Assembly (NCBI RefSeq): GCF_018446385.1
Contig: NW_024589882.1
Coordinates: forward strand, 37,901-101,900
DNA: 64,000 bases
Source of the DNA: Zingiber officinale
Taxonomy: Eukaryota; Streptophyta; Magnoliopsida; Zingiberales; Zingiberaceae
Reading direction: 5' to 3'
Part shown: positions 45,417 to 57,287 of the stretch, in pieces
Layout: each line of letters begins with the position of its first letter
How positions within the stretch are numbered: the stretch's first letter is position 1
Program-made: the position numbers and the translations under genes
Notes under the pieces: generated by a model
The model's input: the letters and a program-made list of their open reading frames with translations, nothing else
Database searches by the model: none
What the model was told of the DNA's origin: nothing

Positions 45417-48400
45417 TCAAATGTAATCTAGCATGCATTCAGCCCACTCGAACCGCACTTCATCAATTTCAACTCTGGAGTACTTGAGATTTGTAAACTG
45501 TAAAAACACATAAATTCACCATATGTCAAATAACTAAAACAAATGTGTGCATGTATCAAATAAAATAGAATACTGAGTTTTTAAAGGCTGCTGTGGAAGA
45601 TAACGAATATAACAGTGAAGGAAGCATAGAAGAACAAAGAAAATGTTCATAGTTAACAAGCAAATGAAGAGATATACTATTTATTGTACTACCTCTGATG
45701 CCATCTTCCAAATCTCATAAGCAAGAATGCAACTGTGCCCTTTGTATACACATGGCTAATAGACATAATACAATAAGGAGCAAAAGCTATAAAATTCACC
45801 ATCACCACACAATCAATGAAGCAGGCAAACACAAGGTGGGTTGATATGCAGTGAAAGTGTTAATTAAGTGGAACTGCAGCAAATCATGACTCAAGTCTGA
45901 GCACTATTTTAACAATACATTGCAAGGATATCTGAAGGATGTGAACACTGTATTAGAATTGTACAAGGCATCACAAATCAAAATATTTCCCTACGAGCAA
46001 GGTTTAGACAAATTAGCCTCCTGGTCAAGAATGTTTTTGAAAGAAGCATTAACCACCAACCGAAATCACGAACAGTACCAGATGCGTTTACAAGAGGTAA
46101 ATGGATATTACTTGCAAAGAAAAATCATGTCTGAACATTCATAAATTTGGAGTTTTGTTCAGGTGGATTCTCAAAACTTGCAAGTTCTCAAAACTTCATA
46201 CGAGTAAGATTCCAATATAATGTGTAACAACAATGTCTGTTGTCAACTTTCTGCATATTATGCTCCTGATTTTTTTGAACCTGTAAATAGGCGTTATAGC
46301 ATAAAGGATAGGGATCTAGTGGAATTGGCATTGGTTTCCTTTGAAACTTCTCAGCGTATATATCAGGAAGAACTCCAAATACTTGACAAGTATTTCCACT
46401 GTTCTATTACCTACATGACTAGATAGTTTAATCCTCCTCTTTTTCTTTTTCAGTGATCATATTTCTTGAATTTGACAGTTGGGTGAAAGATAACAAACTA
46501 GATCAACTGGAACATAAAGAACATATCCCAAATTCAAGAACATAAAGATCCTAACATATCACACTTACAAAAAAAACTTTCTCTAATAAAGAAACATGAT
46601 AGCATCTAATAAAGTAGGGTCATACTTGATGGTAGATGTACAAAAAAAAATTGGTTCTCAAAATTCAGAAAATACACTTAAACAATAAAAAAAAACTTAG
46701 TTTAGAGTCACAAAATGAACCTAATCTCTAATTCCTTTCTTCTTAGGCAATCATTTAGTCTCCAACTAGTATATGGTTTGTAACAAAAGCATAGCATTCG
46801 GTTTGTATAAAAAAAATCATTGTAACAAAAGCATAGCATCCGGTTTGTATCAAAAAATCATAGCAAGCACCAGGGGAACTAAATCAAAATTATCAAAATC
46901 ACCAGGGGTAAATATTTTATTATTACCATTGTTGGAAGTGAATCCTTGTGGTCAACTCCAAAATTTTCAATTAAATCTTTCATATATCGCATGATATAGA
47001 AACCACATTGCTCCGCATCCGGTTGTTGAGGAGCCTATGTTAGAAAAGAAATATTGGAATAACTCCTTCAAGGATAGTGAAACAGTTGCTAATCAAAAGG
47101 ACATACCTTGACAGCTACCCATGTTGGTTGTTTTTTCCCTTTCCTTCCAGCCTCCGCATTATACATTTTCAAGGCCCTACATGCATATAACCCATGGGAA
47201 TTGTATTGCCACATCAAAATACTTACATGTTTCAACAAAGGTAAGAAAAGAAGCCAAAAAACTTACATGTTGACAACATATTTCCAATCTTGATCACGAA
47301 TGCGGTGACTAAGAGGATCCAACAAAAAAATAATCTCCTTCTCAACATTGATGATAGTCAAAATCCAGTGAAAACTACACAAAGAAATATAATTAGTGTA
47401 TATATGCATCTTGCAAGTTCTCAAAATATGCAAGTGAGAGTGATATATAATGTTATTCTTACTCACCCAACGTTGCATGGCACAACAACCAATTGACCAG
47501 ATGAGGTACCAATTAGCCTACTGCTCAAGTAACAAGCCCTTTTATTCAACTGTTCTTGGATGAAATCTCTATTCTGATTTCTTGATGGTACATATTCCAC
47601 AGGCACTGGATCCACCAATCTGAAATCTTGCAGCAACATCTTTTCCTGCATCTTTCTATATAGATGCCTACAAAGAGTGGATCTGAGCTCAAGAATGGCA
47701 CAGGTTTTGGTACTAACATCCATGTGATTAGATAATCTTGCTATCAAGTAGACATGGCAATAATTCATATTTATGCTTTAAAATGCTTCATGCCTTTCGG
47801 GAACTGACATATGTTTTGGTACTAACATATGCTTTCTGAAACTATTGAGTTCACAAATCTGTAAATTAGAGATATAATTTCCTAGGAAGTTGTACAAAAT
47901 GTGAAACATAGGGAGGCAGCATTTGGTGAAGCTGTGTAATGAGATATAGTAGACAAGCCATGATTCATCAAAATGTCAAACATAAAGACGACTAGGATTA
48001 CAAGAGAGGAGACTAGTGAGACAGAAAATATCCCAAAAAAATGATGAAATATAAATTAATGAAACACATAAATAAAGTCCAATTCAATTGAAAGCTTACC
48101 ACATATACACAACTATGCAAGTGTCTGTGATTGGCTTCAATTCACAAAAGGGAAATATGTCATCGCAATTAACATGGACTGTGCGTTCCATGCCAAATAC
48201 ATCAGGAACTAATTCCAAAATCACATTCTCTGTTTCATCAAGACGTTGAAAATAACTATATAAGATGTGTAAGGGTCTTGGCACATTGGACGATTGTAAC
48301 TTAGACTTCTCTTGTCTGTTGTCAACTTGTTTCTTCCTGGTCTTCTACATATGTAGATGCAACCATATATATATTAGATATGTGACATACTTTAAATGTA

Positions 48401-50335
48401 CACAAAATTTACACAACACTTTATCACATTTACCTCATCCCGCATGCTGATTAAGTGCACAGGCCAAGCCACATGGCCACCTACAGCATCCCCAATACTC
48501 TGACATTTGGACGGGATTGCAACAGGCAGGGGTGCTGATTGATCAATTGCTTTATCAATGGCAATCCTCATGCAATTCACAGGTAATGGAACATCATCAA
48601 TAAAGTTGCCAGGTCCATTAACAGAGACAATTGTCCCATATGCAACAGTCTTGTCGTTAGGCTGCAATAACAACATCACTGCTTTTCCCTATAAGACAAA
48701 CAATTTATGAATCTTCAACATCACTGCCAAATTCATTAGATACTAACGATGGGATAATAATATCAACGTGAAATATAAATTTAACCTGTAAAGCCGAATC
48801 CTTCTCAATAACTTTCACATCATCATCATCATGTTCTTCTAGGCCTTCATTTGAGAGGCGCGTATGACGTTCAACTTCAGGTTTTATATCGATCAGGCAT
48901 TGTGGTTTAACTGAGCAGCTACCCTTCTCCTCACTCTCAAATTCTCGACCAGAAAGTTTCAACACCATTGCTTCCAATTTTTCTAGTCTGTCGCCTTGAT
49001 AAGAAAGCATAGCTTTTGCCTCCTTAAACTCTTTCTGTTGGCTTTCATAGGCAGCCTTATCAATTTGCACCTTCCCTCTAGCAAGCTTGAAGAAGGATGA
49101 TGGAGTGACATTTGCTCCTATGCCTCTCACACGTCCACCATGTTCGTTAGAATTCAAGGCCTTCGTGAGAATATCCTCAAATGGTTTGGTAAAGGGCATC
49201 TTACCATCCTTCTTTTGGACAATATAATCATCCTGTCATGCATCCAAATACAATAACTTTAAATATATACATATATCATATATGTACAAAATAAGCAATT
49301 TATGTATACTTTTGCTTACAATCTTATTCACTGTTTGCTTCAACTCATCGCCAACATATTCCCCAGCTTTGTTGAGCCGCCCTTTCTTCCAGAGGATGGC
49401 TCTGTTTATCTCTTCGTCATCACATAAAACACTGGACTGATACCAAAAACCACATGAAGTCAACGTACTCAACAACCATAAGTAGGAATTTATTAATGTT
49501 AACTAAATACTTACTATTTCTTCAGACAAACCCGCATATCCTTTTCGAGAAAGACGATGAGGGTATAAGTTTTCCTTGCTTCTCTGACTTTGTAGTTCAC
49601 TTTTCCTCTACATAGTGATAGATGAATTATAACCACATATATCAACTAGAATTTAAAAAGACCACCTTAAACAACTTACTATAAAGTCTTCAGACATCCG
49701 ATTAATCACAAAACTACTCCAATCTTCACGTGAAATGCAATGTCCTTGAGGTACCTTATTGAGAAGCTTCGGATTATTTCTGTTTGGATGGATGAATTTC
49801 CTGGTGAGGTGAGTTTTATACTGACGCCACTTGGTGTTTGCAGAGATCAAACACCCATTCCTCCATTTTGGGTCCAGTTCGTATGTCAACTACACAAACA
49901 AATATCTTAAGTATATAAATAACAGAACAGAAAAAAATGCATCACATAAGAAAGTTTCATGTTACTTACATTGACGGATTCCCATATCATGTTCTTAACT
50001 TCAATCGGCACTTGCTTCCAAGAGTTGTAATTAATATTAACTTTTTCTCGAGCAAGCACACCAATAAAACTTTGCAATGCAGAAGCCTTTTCGCCAACTG
50101 GCTGTCCATACTCATTAAATTTGACACTTTGTTTGACTCCGTGAATCCTTTGAACAACAAGCTTATTCATTTGTGTACGACCTCTTTTTGATCTTGTTGT
50201 TTGGGCCGTCCCGGCTGATCCTATGTCCTGGCTATCCTCAGCACCCTCTTTTTCATCCTGTTCTTTGTCTTTTGCATTTGTGTGTGAATACTTATCATCT
50301 TCACGTGCTAAATGGGCCTTTTTTCTAGTGTTCAT
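45417..50335 (-). CDS. TnpA-like CACTA protein with C-terminal Ulp1 cysteine protease domain
   Basis: Exons inferred from frames and GT-AG borders: 50335-49970, 49889-49680, 49607-49515, 49436-49320, 49232-48786, 48688-48434, 48344-48100, 47667-47467, 47374-47267, 47176-47107, 47034-46927, 45497-45417; a short exon may be missed. N-terminus is charged with a basic SKRGRTQMNK stretch; ELDPKWRNGCLIS and EDWSSFVINRMSEDF follow the plant Ptta/En/Spm transposase pattern. A coiled, acidic middle (48790-49230) precedes a DUF8039-like domain (VAYGTIVSVNGPGNFIDDVP). The protease part shows FHWILTIIN (His), IIFLLDPLSH (Asp) and QPDAEQCGFYIMRYMKDL (Gln, Cys). TnpA proteins bind the subterminal repeats; Ulp1 domains cleave SUMO-like modifiers (family knowledge). 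Whether the protease is active is inference. Confidence 0.8.
45920..46390 (+). pseudogene. Captured ent-kaurene-synthase-like (TPS-e) exon fragments
   Basis: Three exon pieces with introns: 45920-46096 (GYLKDVNTVLELYKASQIKI, then LDKLASWSRMFLKEALTTN), 46163-46203 (VDSQNLQVLKTSYE) and 46291-46390 (DRDLVELALVSFETSQRIYQ, EELQILDK). The order and wording are those of the N-terminal/gamma-beta part of ent-kaurene synthase and kaurene-synthase-like diterpene synthases, a gibberellin-pathway family. Catalytic regions are absent. It lies antisense within the last intron of the transposon's TnpA-like gene. The sister element 6573-14638 has no such insert at the matching place. An assignment to another diterpene synthase subclass is possible. 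Confidence 0.78.
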
Positions 50336-50512
50336 TGTGTCGAAAACCTAATCATAACAGTGAGAATTTGAAATAGAGCAGAGCATATCATTCAAAATCA
50401 CAACAAAGTAAACATTCGTATATTTTAAAAAAAACTACTACCAAACAATGAACCAAAGTTACCAAAATAAAGTAAATAGTCACATATATAAACCATACAT
50501 AAAGTTACCAAA

Positions 50513-53500
50513 CTAAAAATTCTCATTGTCAACCCAAATCCCATCACAATCTCCACGAATACAGGATGGTTCATTGTCATCAGTTTCGTCAATATCCATT
50601 GATGGCATCCCTTTTGTGAAGCATTGGTAGTGGATTGAAGGATCTCCCAACTTATCATCAGTGATGTATTCAAAATACTCTCTATTTGTAGTTGAAAGTA
50701 CAATAGACCATGTGGGATCTTGAGGGTCTTCTACATAAAATACTTGCTTTGCTTGAGTGCCCAAGATAAATGGTTCGGATTTGAATCCCATTCTCTTAAG
50801 ATTTACCAAGGTGAAACCATTATCATCTACTCTAATACCAGTGTTATTCTCTACCCAATCACACTTAAACATTGGAACTCGAAAATCATGGTAATTGAGC
50901 TCCCATATTTCTTGTATCACACCATAATACATCATGTCTGTTATAATTGGATTCTTATCCTTTGAACTTGCAACTTGCATTGTTTGTGCCAGCAAGCTTA
51001 CACTCGAGTTTTGAACAACTGTAACATTATCACGTTCTTTCGTGTAATAAGTGACCCCATCGATCATATAACTAGAGTATTTTAGCACTTGCTTGCTAGG
51101 TCCATTTGCCAACAGCTTCACTCTTTTTGATAATTGATTGGAGGAAGATGATGTTGTATTTGTAACCTACAATTCATCATAAGGGGGTTTAATTATTAAA
51201 AGTCTTAAAGTTCTTGTGTTCAATAATAAACATGCTAATATTTATGGTACTTACATGTTCATGGAACCAAGAAATAAAACTTCTGTGGTGTTTATCTTGT
51301 AACCACTTTGCACCTTTAATAGGAAATTTTTGCTTCAAGTGTGTCATATGTTCCCTAATCAAAAATTTTAAAGAGATTAATCATATATTTTTTTAAACAA
51401 TTTCAGGAGATTATTACTGAATTAGAGGGCTTACACAATGTAAGGATCAACCTCAGCTTCATTTTCCAATACATACCGATGTGCTTGTTCCCACTCATCG
51501 TGACAACATAAGTGCACCTTGGCACCTGACAAGGACTTAGTGAGTATTGTTTCACGATGCTTTGATGGAATCCCTATCGTGTTCATATTAGATAGAAATT
51601 CTGAGCAAAACTCTACAGCTTCTTCAGCAATATAACATTCAGCCATGCATCCTTCTGGTCGATTTCTATTCCGCACATAACCTTTCAATGTTTTCATATA
51701 TCTTTCAAATGGAAACATCCATCTATACCAAACTGGTCCACACAACTTGACCTCACGCACGAGATGAACTGTTAAGTGAACCATTATATCAAAAAATGAA
51801 GGTGGAAAATACTTTTCAAACAGACACAACGTCGTCACAATTTCTATTTGTACTTTATCCAACTTTGAGGCATCTATTACTTTGTTACATAACACATTGA
51901 ATAAGAAACAAAACCTTGTGATAGCATTTCTGACATGCTTGGGTAGAATACCACGGATGGCAATTGGAAGCAAATGTTGCATTAAGGTGTGGCAGTCATG
52001 TGATTTAAGACCAACCAGTTTTAGGTCCTTCATTGAGACAAAGTTTTTGATGTTGGAGGAGTAACCCGTGGGAACCTTAATTCCGAACAATGAATTACAA
52101 AGTCTTCTTTTCTCATCCTTGCTTAATGTATAACATGTTGGGGGCAAAAATGTCCTTTTCTCCCCTTTTTGTGGTGCTAATTCTCCCCTAATTTTCATAT
52201 CCACTAGGTCGTTTCTTGCTGCAATTCCATCTTTTGTCTTTCCTGGCATATCAAGTAATGTACCAATCAAACTTTCGCAAACGTTTTTCTCTATGTGCAT
52301 CACATCAAGAACATGTCGAACATGCAGATCTTTCCAATACTCAAGTTCAAAGAATATTGATTTTTTTTCCAGCAGGACTTACCATCATTTTCCTTTGATT
52401 GAAAATTTGCTCTAATTTTTCCCCATCGGCATGTAATTCCTTCTACTTTTTTTAAAACTTCATCACCGCTTAGTGGTTTTGGGGCCATAGTAAAGTCTTG
52501 CGTCCCATCAAATGCCTTCTTCTGCCTTCGATAAGGATGATCTCTACGAAGAAACCGTCTATGACCTGTAAATGACATTTTTTTACTATGCTTCAACCTT
52601 TTTGCACAAGTTTCCTCACCACAGATAGGGCATGCTTGATATCCTTTTACAGTGCATCCTGCCAGGTTTCCATATGCCGGAAAATCATTAATTGTCCACA
52701 ATAGGACAGCTCTAAGCAAGAATCTTTCTTCTCGGTGTGCATCATATGCTTCAACACCAACTTCCCATAATTCTTTTAAATCATCAATCAAAGGCGCCAA
52801 GTACACATCAATGTCATTTCCCGGCTGTTTGGGACCAGAAATCAACAACGTGAGCATCATATATTTTCTCTTCATACACAACCATGGAGGAAGGTTATAG
52901 GTGATCATTATAACTGGCCAACAACTATATGTAGAACTCATCAAACTATGAGGATTGATCCCATCAGCTGCTATGGCCAACCTTAGATTTCTTGTCTCAG
53001 AAGCAAAATTTGGCCAATTATGATCCACAAGTCTCCAACAAGGTGCATCAGCTGGATGTCGCATATAGGCATCACATACTCTTTTATTAGCATGCCAAAT
53101 TAACTCCTTAGATATTTCCTTGCTCCAAAACATTCTTTGAAATCTAGGAATAGGAGGAAAGTACCATAAAATTTTTGCAGGGACTCCTTCAATTATCCTA
53201 GAATTCTTGGCCAACTTCCACCTTGACACCCCACAAGTAGGACAATCGGTAAAATCCTCATACTCCTTCCAGTATAAGACACAATCATTAGGGCAAGCAT
53301 GTATTTTCTTATAAGTCATCCCCATTGCACATAAGCTTTTCTTTGCATCATATAAAGATAAAGGCAATTCATTGTCAACGGGAAGCATTTCTCCAAACAA
53401 TACAAGTAGTTCAGTAAAACTATTATCACTCCAGCTGTATTTCGCTTTCAAGTTATATAATTGCACAATTGCAGATAACTTTGTAAATTTAGTACACCCA

Positions 53501-53889
53501 ACATACAGGGGTTTCTCAGCATCCTCAAGTAATTTTATAAATTGATCTGGATTCTCTGAACTTTCATATGCAGCGTGTACCATATCTATAGGTTTATCAG
53601 CAAAATAGTTTTCACTTTCTCCAGCTGCATCATTCTCTTTCTTTAAATCTCCTAATACAGATTCTTCCCCATGCCATATCCATTTTTTGTATGTTAAGTC
53701 TATACCATTACAGTACACATGTGCCCTTATGCTGTTAATATTAGTGTTCCATAGATTGCCACATTTCGTACAAGGACAAGGTATACTAGTAGGATTAGTA
53801 GCATGTTGCAGCGCAAATTGCAAGAAAGATTCTAGTCCAAGTTCAAACTCATGTGATAATCTATCCTTTGCCATCCATGCCTTGTCCAT
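50513..53889 (-). CDS. TNP2/TnpD-type CACTA transposase, one frameshift
   Basis: Exons: 53889-51435, 51354-51255, 51166-50513, about 1069 codons. The N-terminal transposase-associated domain (MDKAWMAKDRLSHEFELGLE; CPCTKCGN zinc-like motif) is followed by the TNP2 catalytic domain (LLISGPKQPGNDIDVYLAPL; GNLAGCTVKGYQACPICGEE), a DUF4218-like part (GPVWYRWMFPFERYMKTLKG, then MAECYIAEEAVEF) and a DUF4216-like C-terminus (FKCDWVENNTGI). The A8 run at 52361-52368 (minus strand) is one A short of the frame WKKKSIFFELEYW, so the frame shifts before DVMHIEKNVCESL. The break is either a real mutation or a homopolymer error. It catalyses cut-and-paste transposition together with the TnpA-like protein. 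The start is the first ATG of the domain; 177 bp separate it from the TnpA-like gene downstream. Confidence 0.9.
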
Positions 53890-54834
53890 TTTGTTGTACT
53901 AATGAATCTAGAATCAATCAAAAATATCAAGACAATTACAACACTGAGCCAAAATTCTTAATCCATCATTATACAAATAAATTAACTATGCGGGTCCTCC
54001 AAGAAACCAACTACGCTTACCAAGGAAAGGATACGAATAAATTTCATAAACCAGAAACCAACTACTTCATCATTATACCAATAAATTTTATACCAGAAAC
54101 CAACTACTTCATCATTATACCAATAAATTTCTAAACCAGAAACCATGACATTTCAGTGAAAACAATTAGCCTAGACATAAAAGAAACTTGATAGTTCAAG
54201 GATTACATAAACCCTACTTAGCAACAGGAACTAACAACTCCTCAATCTATCAAACATAAATGATCAAATCAACTCAAGGTAGTGTTTGAGGAAATTCATC
54301 AACCACATTGCATGCATCAATCAATTAATACTTGCAAACAAGAGATCAAGAAGAAGAAACTGTCGAAGATGAGGAAGAAATTCAGTAGCGATGATGTATA
54401 AAGGAAAAATTACCGGAATGTGAAGAAGGGCTCGAGCGGTGGCAGTGAATGCTGGACCGGAGATGGATGAAGCAAAAACTACTGGAATGCGAAGAAGGCC
54501 TCGTCTTCTCAACCAAATGGAGGAGTTGGAGGAGATGCAGTGTGGTTGGACGGAGAAGCAAGTTCGTCGTGTCTTGATCCTGATCGGGAGAGGATCTAGG
54601 AAGGGGGGAAGAGGGAGATGAGGTTGAGAGAGATGGTCGAACGACCAGCGGCTAGGAGGAAAGTCGTGGTGGTGTCGCGTGGTGGTCGGATGGTCGGATG
54701 GTCGGAGGTTTAGGTTATCGCGAGAGAGATGTCGCGCGGAGGAAGGGCGGGATAAAGATTTAGGTTTGGAGGGAATTCACAGTGTGCAGATTTTGGCATG
54801 TGGGGAAAAATTAAAATATTTAAGAAGGGGTTTA
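53890..54834. promoter_or_regulatory. 5' region of the CACTA transposase gene
   Basis: No gene. It contains about two and a half copies of a 41-bp tandem repeat (54051-54143: CCAGAAACCAACTACTTCAT) and a G/A-rich stretch (54560-54770). As the region between the transposase start and the terminal repeats it probably holds the promoter; no TATA box was fixed. Confidence 0.45.
54051..54143. repeat. Tandem repeat, ~41-bp unit
   Basis: CCAGAAACCAACTACTTCAT followed by CATTATACCAATAAATTT, twice in full and once in part. Confidence 0.85.
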
Positions 54835-55052
54835 TTAACATCGGATTTTAAAAACCGATGTTAAAATCGGTGTCTATTAACCCAAAAAAGGGCGCTCATA
54901 GACATCGCCTAAAAAACCGATGTCTATGAGCTAAAATCTGCGCTCATAGACACCGGTTTTTAGAAAAACCGGTGTAAAATACTCAAAGACTTCGGTTTTA
55001 GCCTAAAACCGTTGTTGTTCCACTGATGTCTATGAGCGATTTTGTTGTAGTG
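54835..55052. repeat. CACTA terminal and subterminal repeats, right
   Basis: AACATCGGATTTTAAAAACC onward, with alternating ACATCG / CCGGTG motifs up to TTTTGTTGTAGTG. Homologous, inverted, to 6573-6800. Confidence 0.88.
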
Positions 55053-57266
55053 TAGGTTTAGACTTGGATCCCCTGCGGAACTTAACACGTTCGATCCAAA
55101 TCACCTAAGTTATTAATTCTATTAAATATTAATTTCCATAATTGGTTCGATCTTGACGTGGCGAGACACATAACCTTCTTGGATATGGGAACAACCACCA
55201 CCATCTAGACAAAACCTTTTAAGGAAAGCTAATATTTAATTTCCTAAAATAACTTTAGGTTAACCGAAAGGAACAATCAAATCACAAGGAAAAGAAGAAA
55301 ACATAAGAACACTACATCGAAAATCAATTTGAAATACTAGAATCGTAAGCCTCTTGTATTTGGTATTATTTCCAAAAATAACTAGTATGATGCGGAAAGG
55401 AAAAATTATTGGTTATACCTTTTAGAAAGACCTCTTGATCTTCTACCGTATTCCTCTTCTAACCTCGGACGTTGTGTGGGCAACGATCTTCCGAGATGAG
55501 AAACCACCAAAGCACCTTCTTCTCCTCCTAGCTAGGTTCGGCCAAAACAAAAGCTTCACCAAGGAAGAAGAAAAACCACCAACCAAGCTCCAAAGGATGC
55601 AAGCTTTCTCTCCTTCTTCTTCTTCTTCTCCAAGTAGTATCCGACCACCACAAAAGCTCCAAACAAGAGGAAGGATTCGGCCACCACAAAGAGGAAGAGA
55701 GGGAGAGAGGATGGCCACCCACAATACCAAGGAAAAGAGGGAGAAAATAATAGAGATTGTGTCTCATGAAGGCACCCCAACCTCCTCTTTTATATCCCTT
55801 AGCCTTGGTAAATTAGGAAATTTAATTACAATAAAATTTTCTTAATTTTCCTTGACAACAATTAATTAAGAAAAATTAAATAAAATTTCCTAATCAATTA
55901 TATGTGGCCGGCCACCTCATGTAGAGCAAATAAGATAATTTTTAATCAACAAATAAAATTTCCCTTTAAAATCCCTTCATGGTTGATAAAAAGAAATTTC
56001 TATAATTTTAATTTTTCAACATGTGAATAATTTACAAAGAGAAAAAATAAAATATCTTTCCAATCTACAAATAAGGAAAGAGATCTAATCTCTTTCTTTA
56101 ATCATTTGTAGATCCTTTTAAAAGAGATATTTTAATTTTAATTCTCTCCAATAAATTAAATCCTCCACATAAGAAAAATTAAAAATTAAAATTCTTTTTA
56201 ATTTAATGGGGGCCGGCCACCTAAGCTTGGGTTCAAGCTAGGGCCGGCCACCCATGAATCAAGGCTTGGTCGGCCCTAGCTTGAACCACAAGCTAGCTTG
56301 GCCGGCCCCCCTTATCATGGGTATGAAGGTGGGTATAGGTGGGTATAGTACTCTATAAATAAGAGGCTACGATAGGGACCAAGAGAAGGAATTGGTTTTG
56401 GTCTCCCGATAAAATTAAGCATCCCGTGTTTGCCCCGAACACACAACTTAATTTTATCAATAATAATTCATTCCACTAGAGAACTATTATTGAACTACCG
56501 CACCAATCCCAAATTATATTTTTTGGGCTCCTTCTTATTATGAGTGTGTTAGTCTCCCTGTGTTTAAGATATCGAATGTCCACTAATTATGTGAGTTACT
56601 TACAACTCATTTAATTAATATCTTAGTCCAAGAGTAGTACCACTCAACCTTATCATCATGTCAGACTAAGTCCACCTGCAGGGGTTTAACATGACAATCC
56701 TTATGAGCTCCTCTTGGGGACATTATCAACCTAGTATCTCTAGGACACAGTTTCCTTCTATAATCAACAACACACACTATAAGTGATATCATTTCCCAAC
56801 TTATCGGGCTTTTGATTCATCGAACTAAATCTCACCCATTGATAAATTAAAGAAATAAATATCAAATATATGTGCTTGTTATTATATTAGGATTAAGAGC
56901 ACACACTTCTATAATAACTGAGGTCTTTGTTTCTTTATAAAGTCAGTATAAAAGAAACGACCTCTAATGGTCCTACTCAATACACTCTAAGTGTACTAGT
57001 GTAATTATATAGTTAAGATAAACTAATTCCTAATTACACTACGACCTTCCAATGGTTTGTTCCTTTCCATTTTGGTCGTGAGCTACTGTTTATAATTTAT
57101 AAGGTACTGATAACATCATCTTCTGTATGTGACACCACATACTATGTTATCTACAATATAAATTAATTGAACAACTACAAACAAATGTAGATAATTTGAC
57201 CAAATGTGATTCTTTATTCAAAATAAATGTTTACAAAAGCTTAGACTTTCAATATACACTCCAACA
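55053..57266 (-). repeat. Copia 3' LTR, right piece
   Basis: Resumes at TAGGTTTAGACTTGG and ends ATACACTCCAACA before the polypurine tract. Relative to 42419-44770 it has an extra GGCCGGCC-rich segment near 56215-56290 and lacks about 45 bp near 55950. Confidence 0.9.
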
Positions 57267-57277
57267 ATCTCCCACTT
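57267..57277 (-). other. Copia polypurine tract, inverted
   Basis: AAGTGGGAGAT on the minus strand next to the LTR start. Confidence 0.8.
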
Positions 57278-57287
57278 ATACTAATGA

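Larger units (their letters stand above)
44939..55052 (-). mobile_element. CACTA (En/Spm) element with transposase genes, 10114 bp
   Basis: Ends CACTACAACAAAATCGCTCA and TTTTGTTGTAGTG, perfectly inverted over at least 20 bases, and flanked by the 3-bp target duplication TAG (44936-44938, 55053-55055). Removing it rejoins the copia LTR exactly as in 42419-44770. It carries a TnpA-like gene ending in a Ulp1 protease domain (45417-50335) and a TNP2/TnpD transposase (50513-53889), both on the minus strand, plus an antisense ent-kaurene-synthase-like fragment in the last TnpA intron. Subterminal arrays lie at 44939-45180 and 54835-55052. It is probably autonomous or recently so, apart from one frameshift. 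Confidence 0.95.

Noticed and set aside
48265-48450. Small plus-strand frames across the CACTA genes (for example 48265-48450, 52652-52900)
   Set aside because: Antisense shadows of exons that match transposase families on the minus strand.
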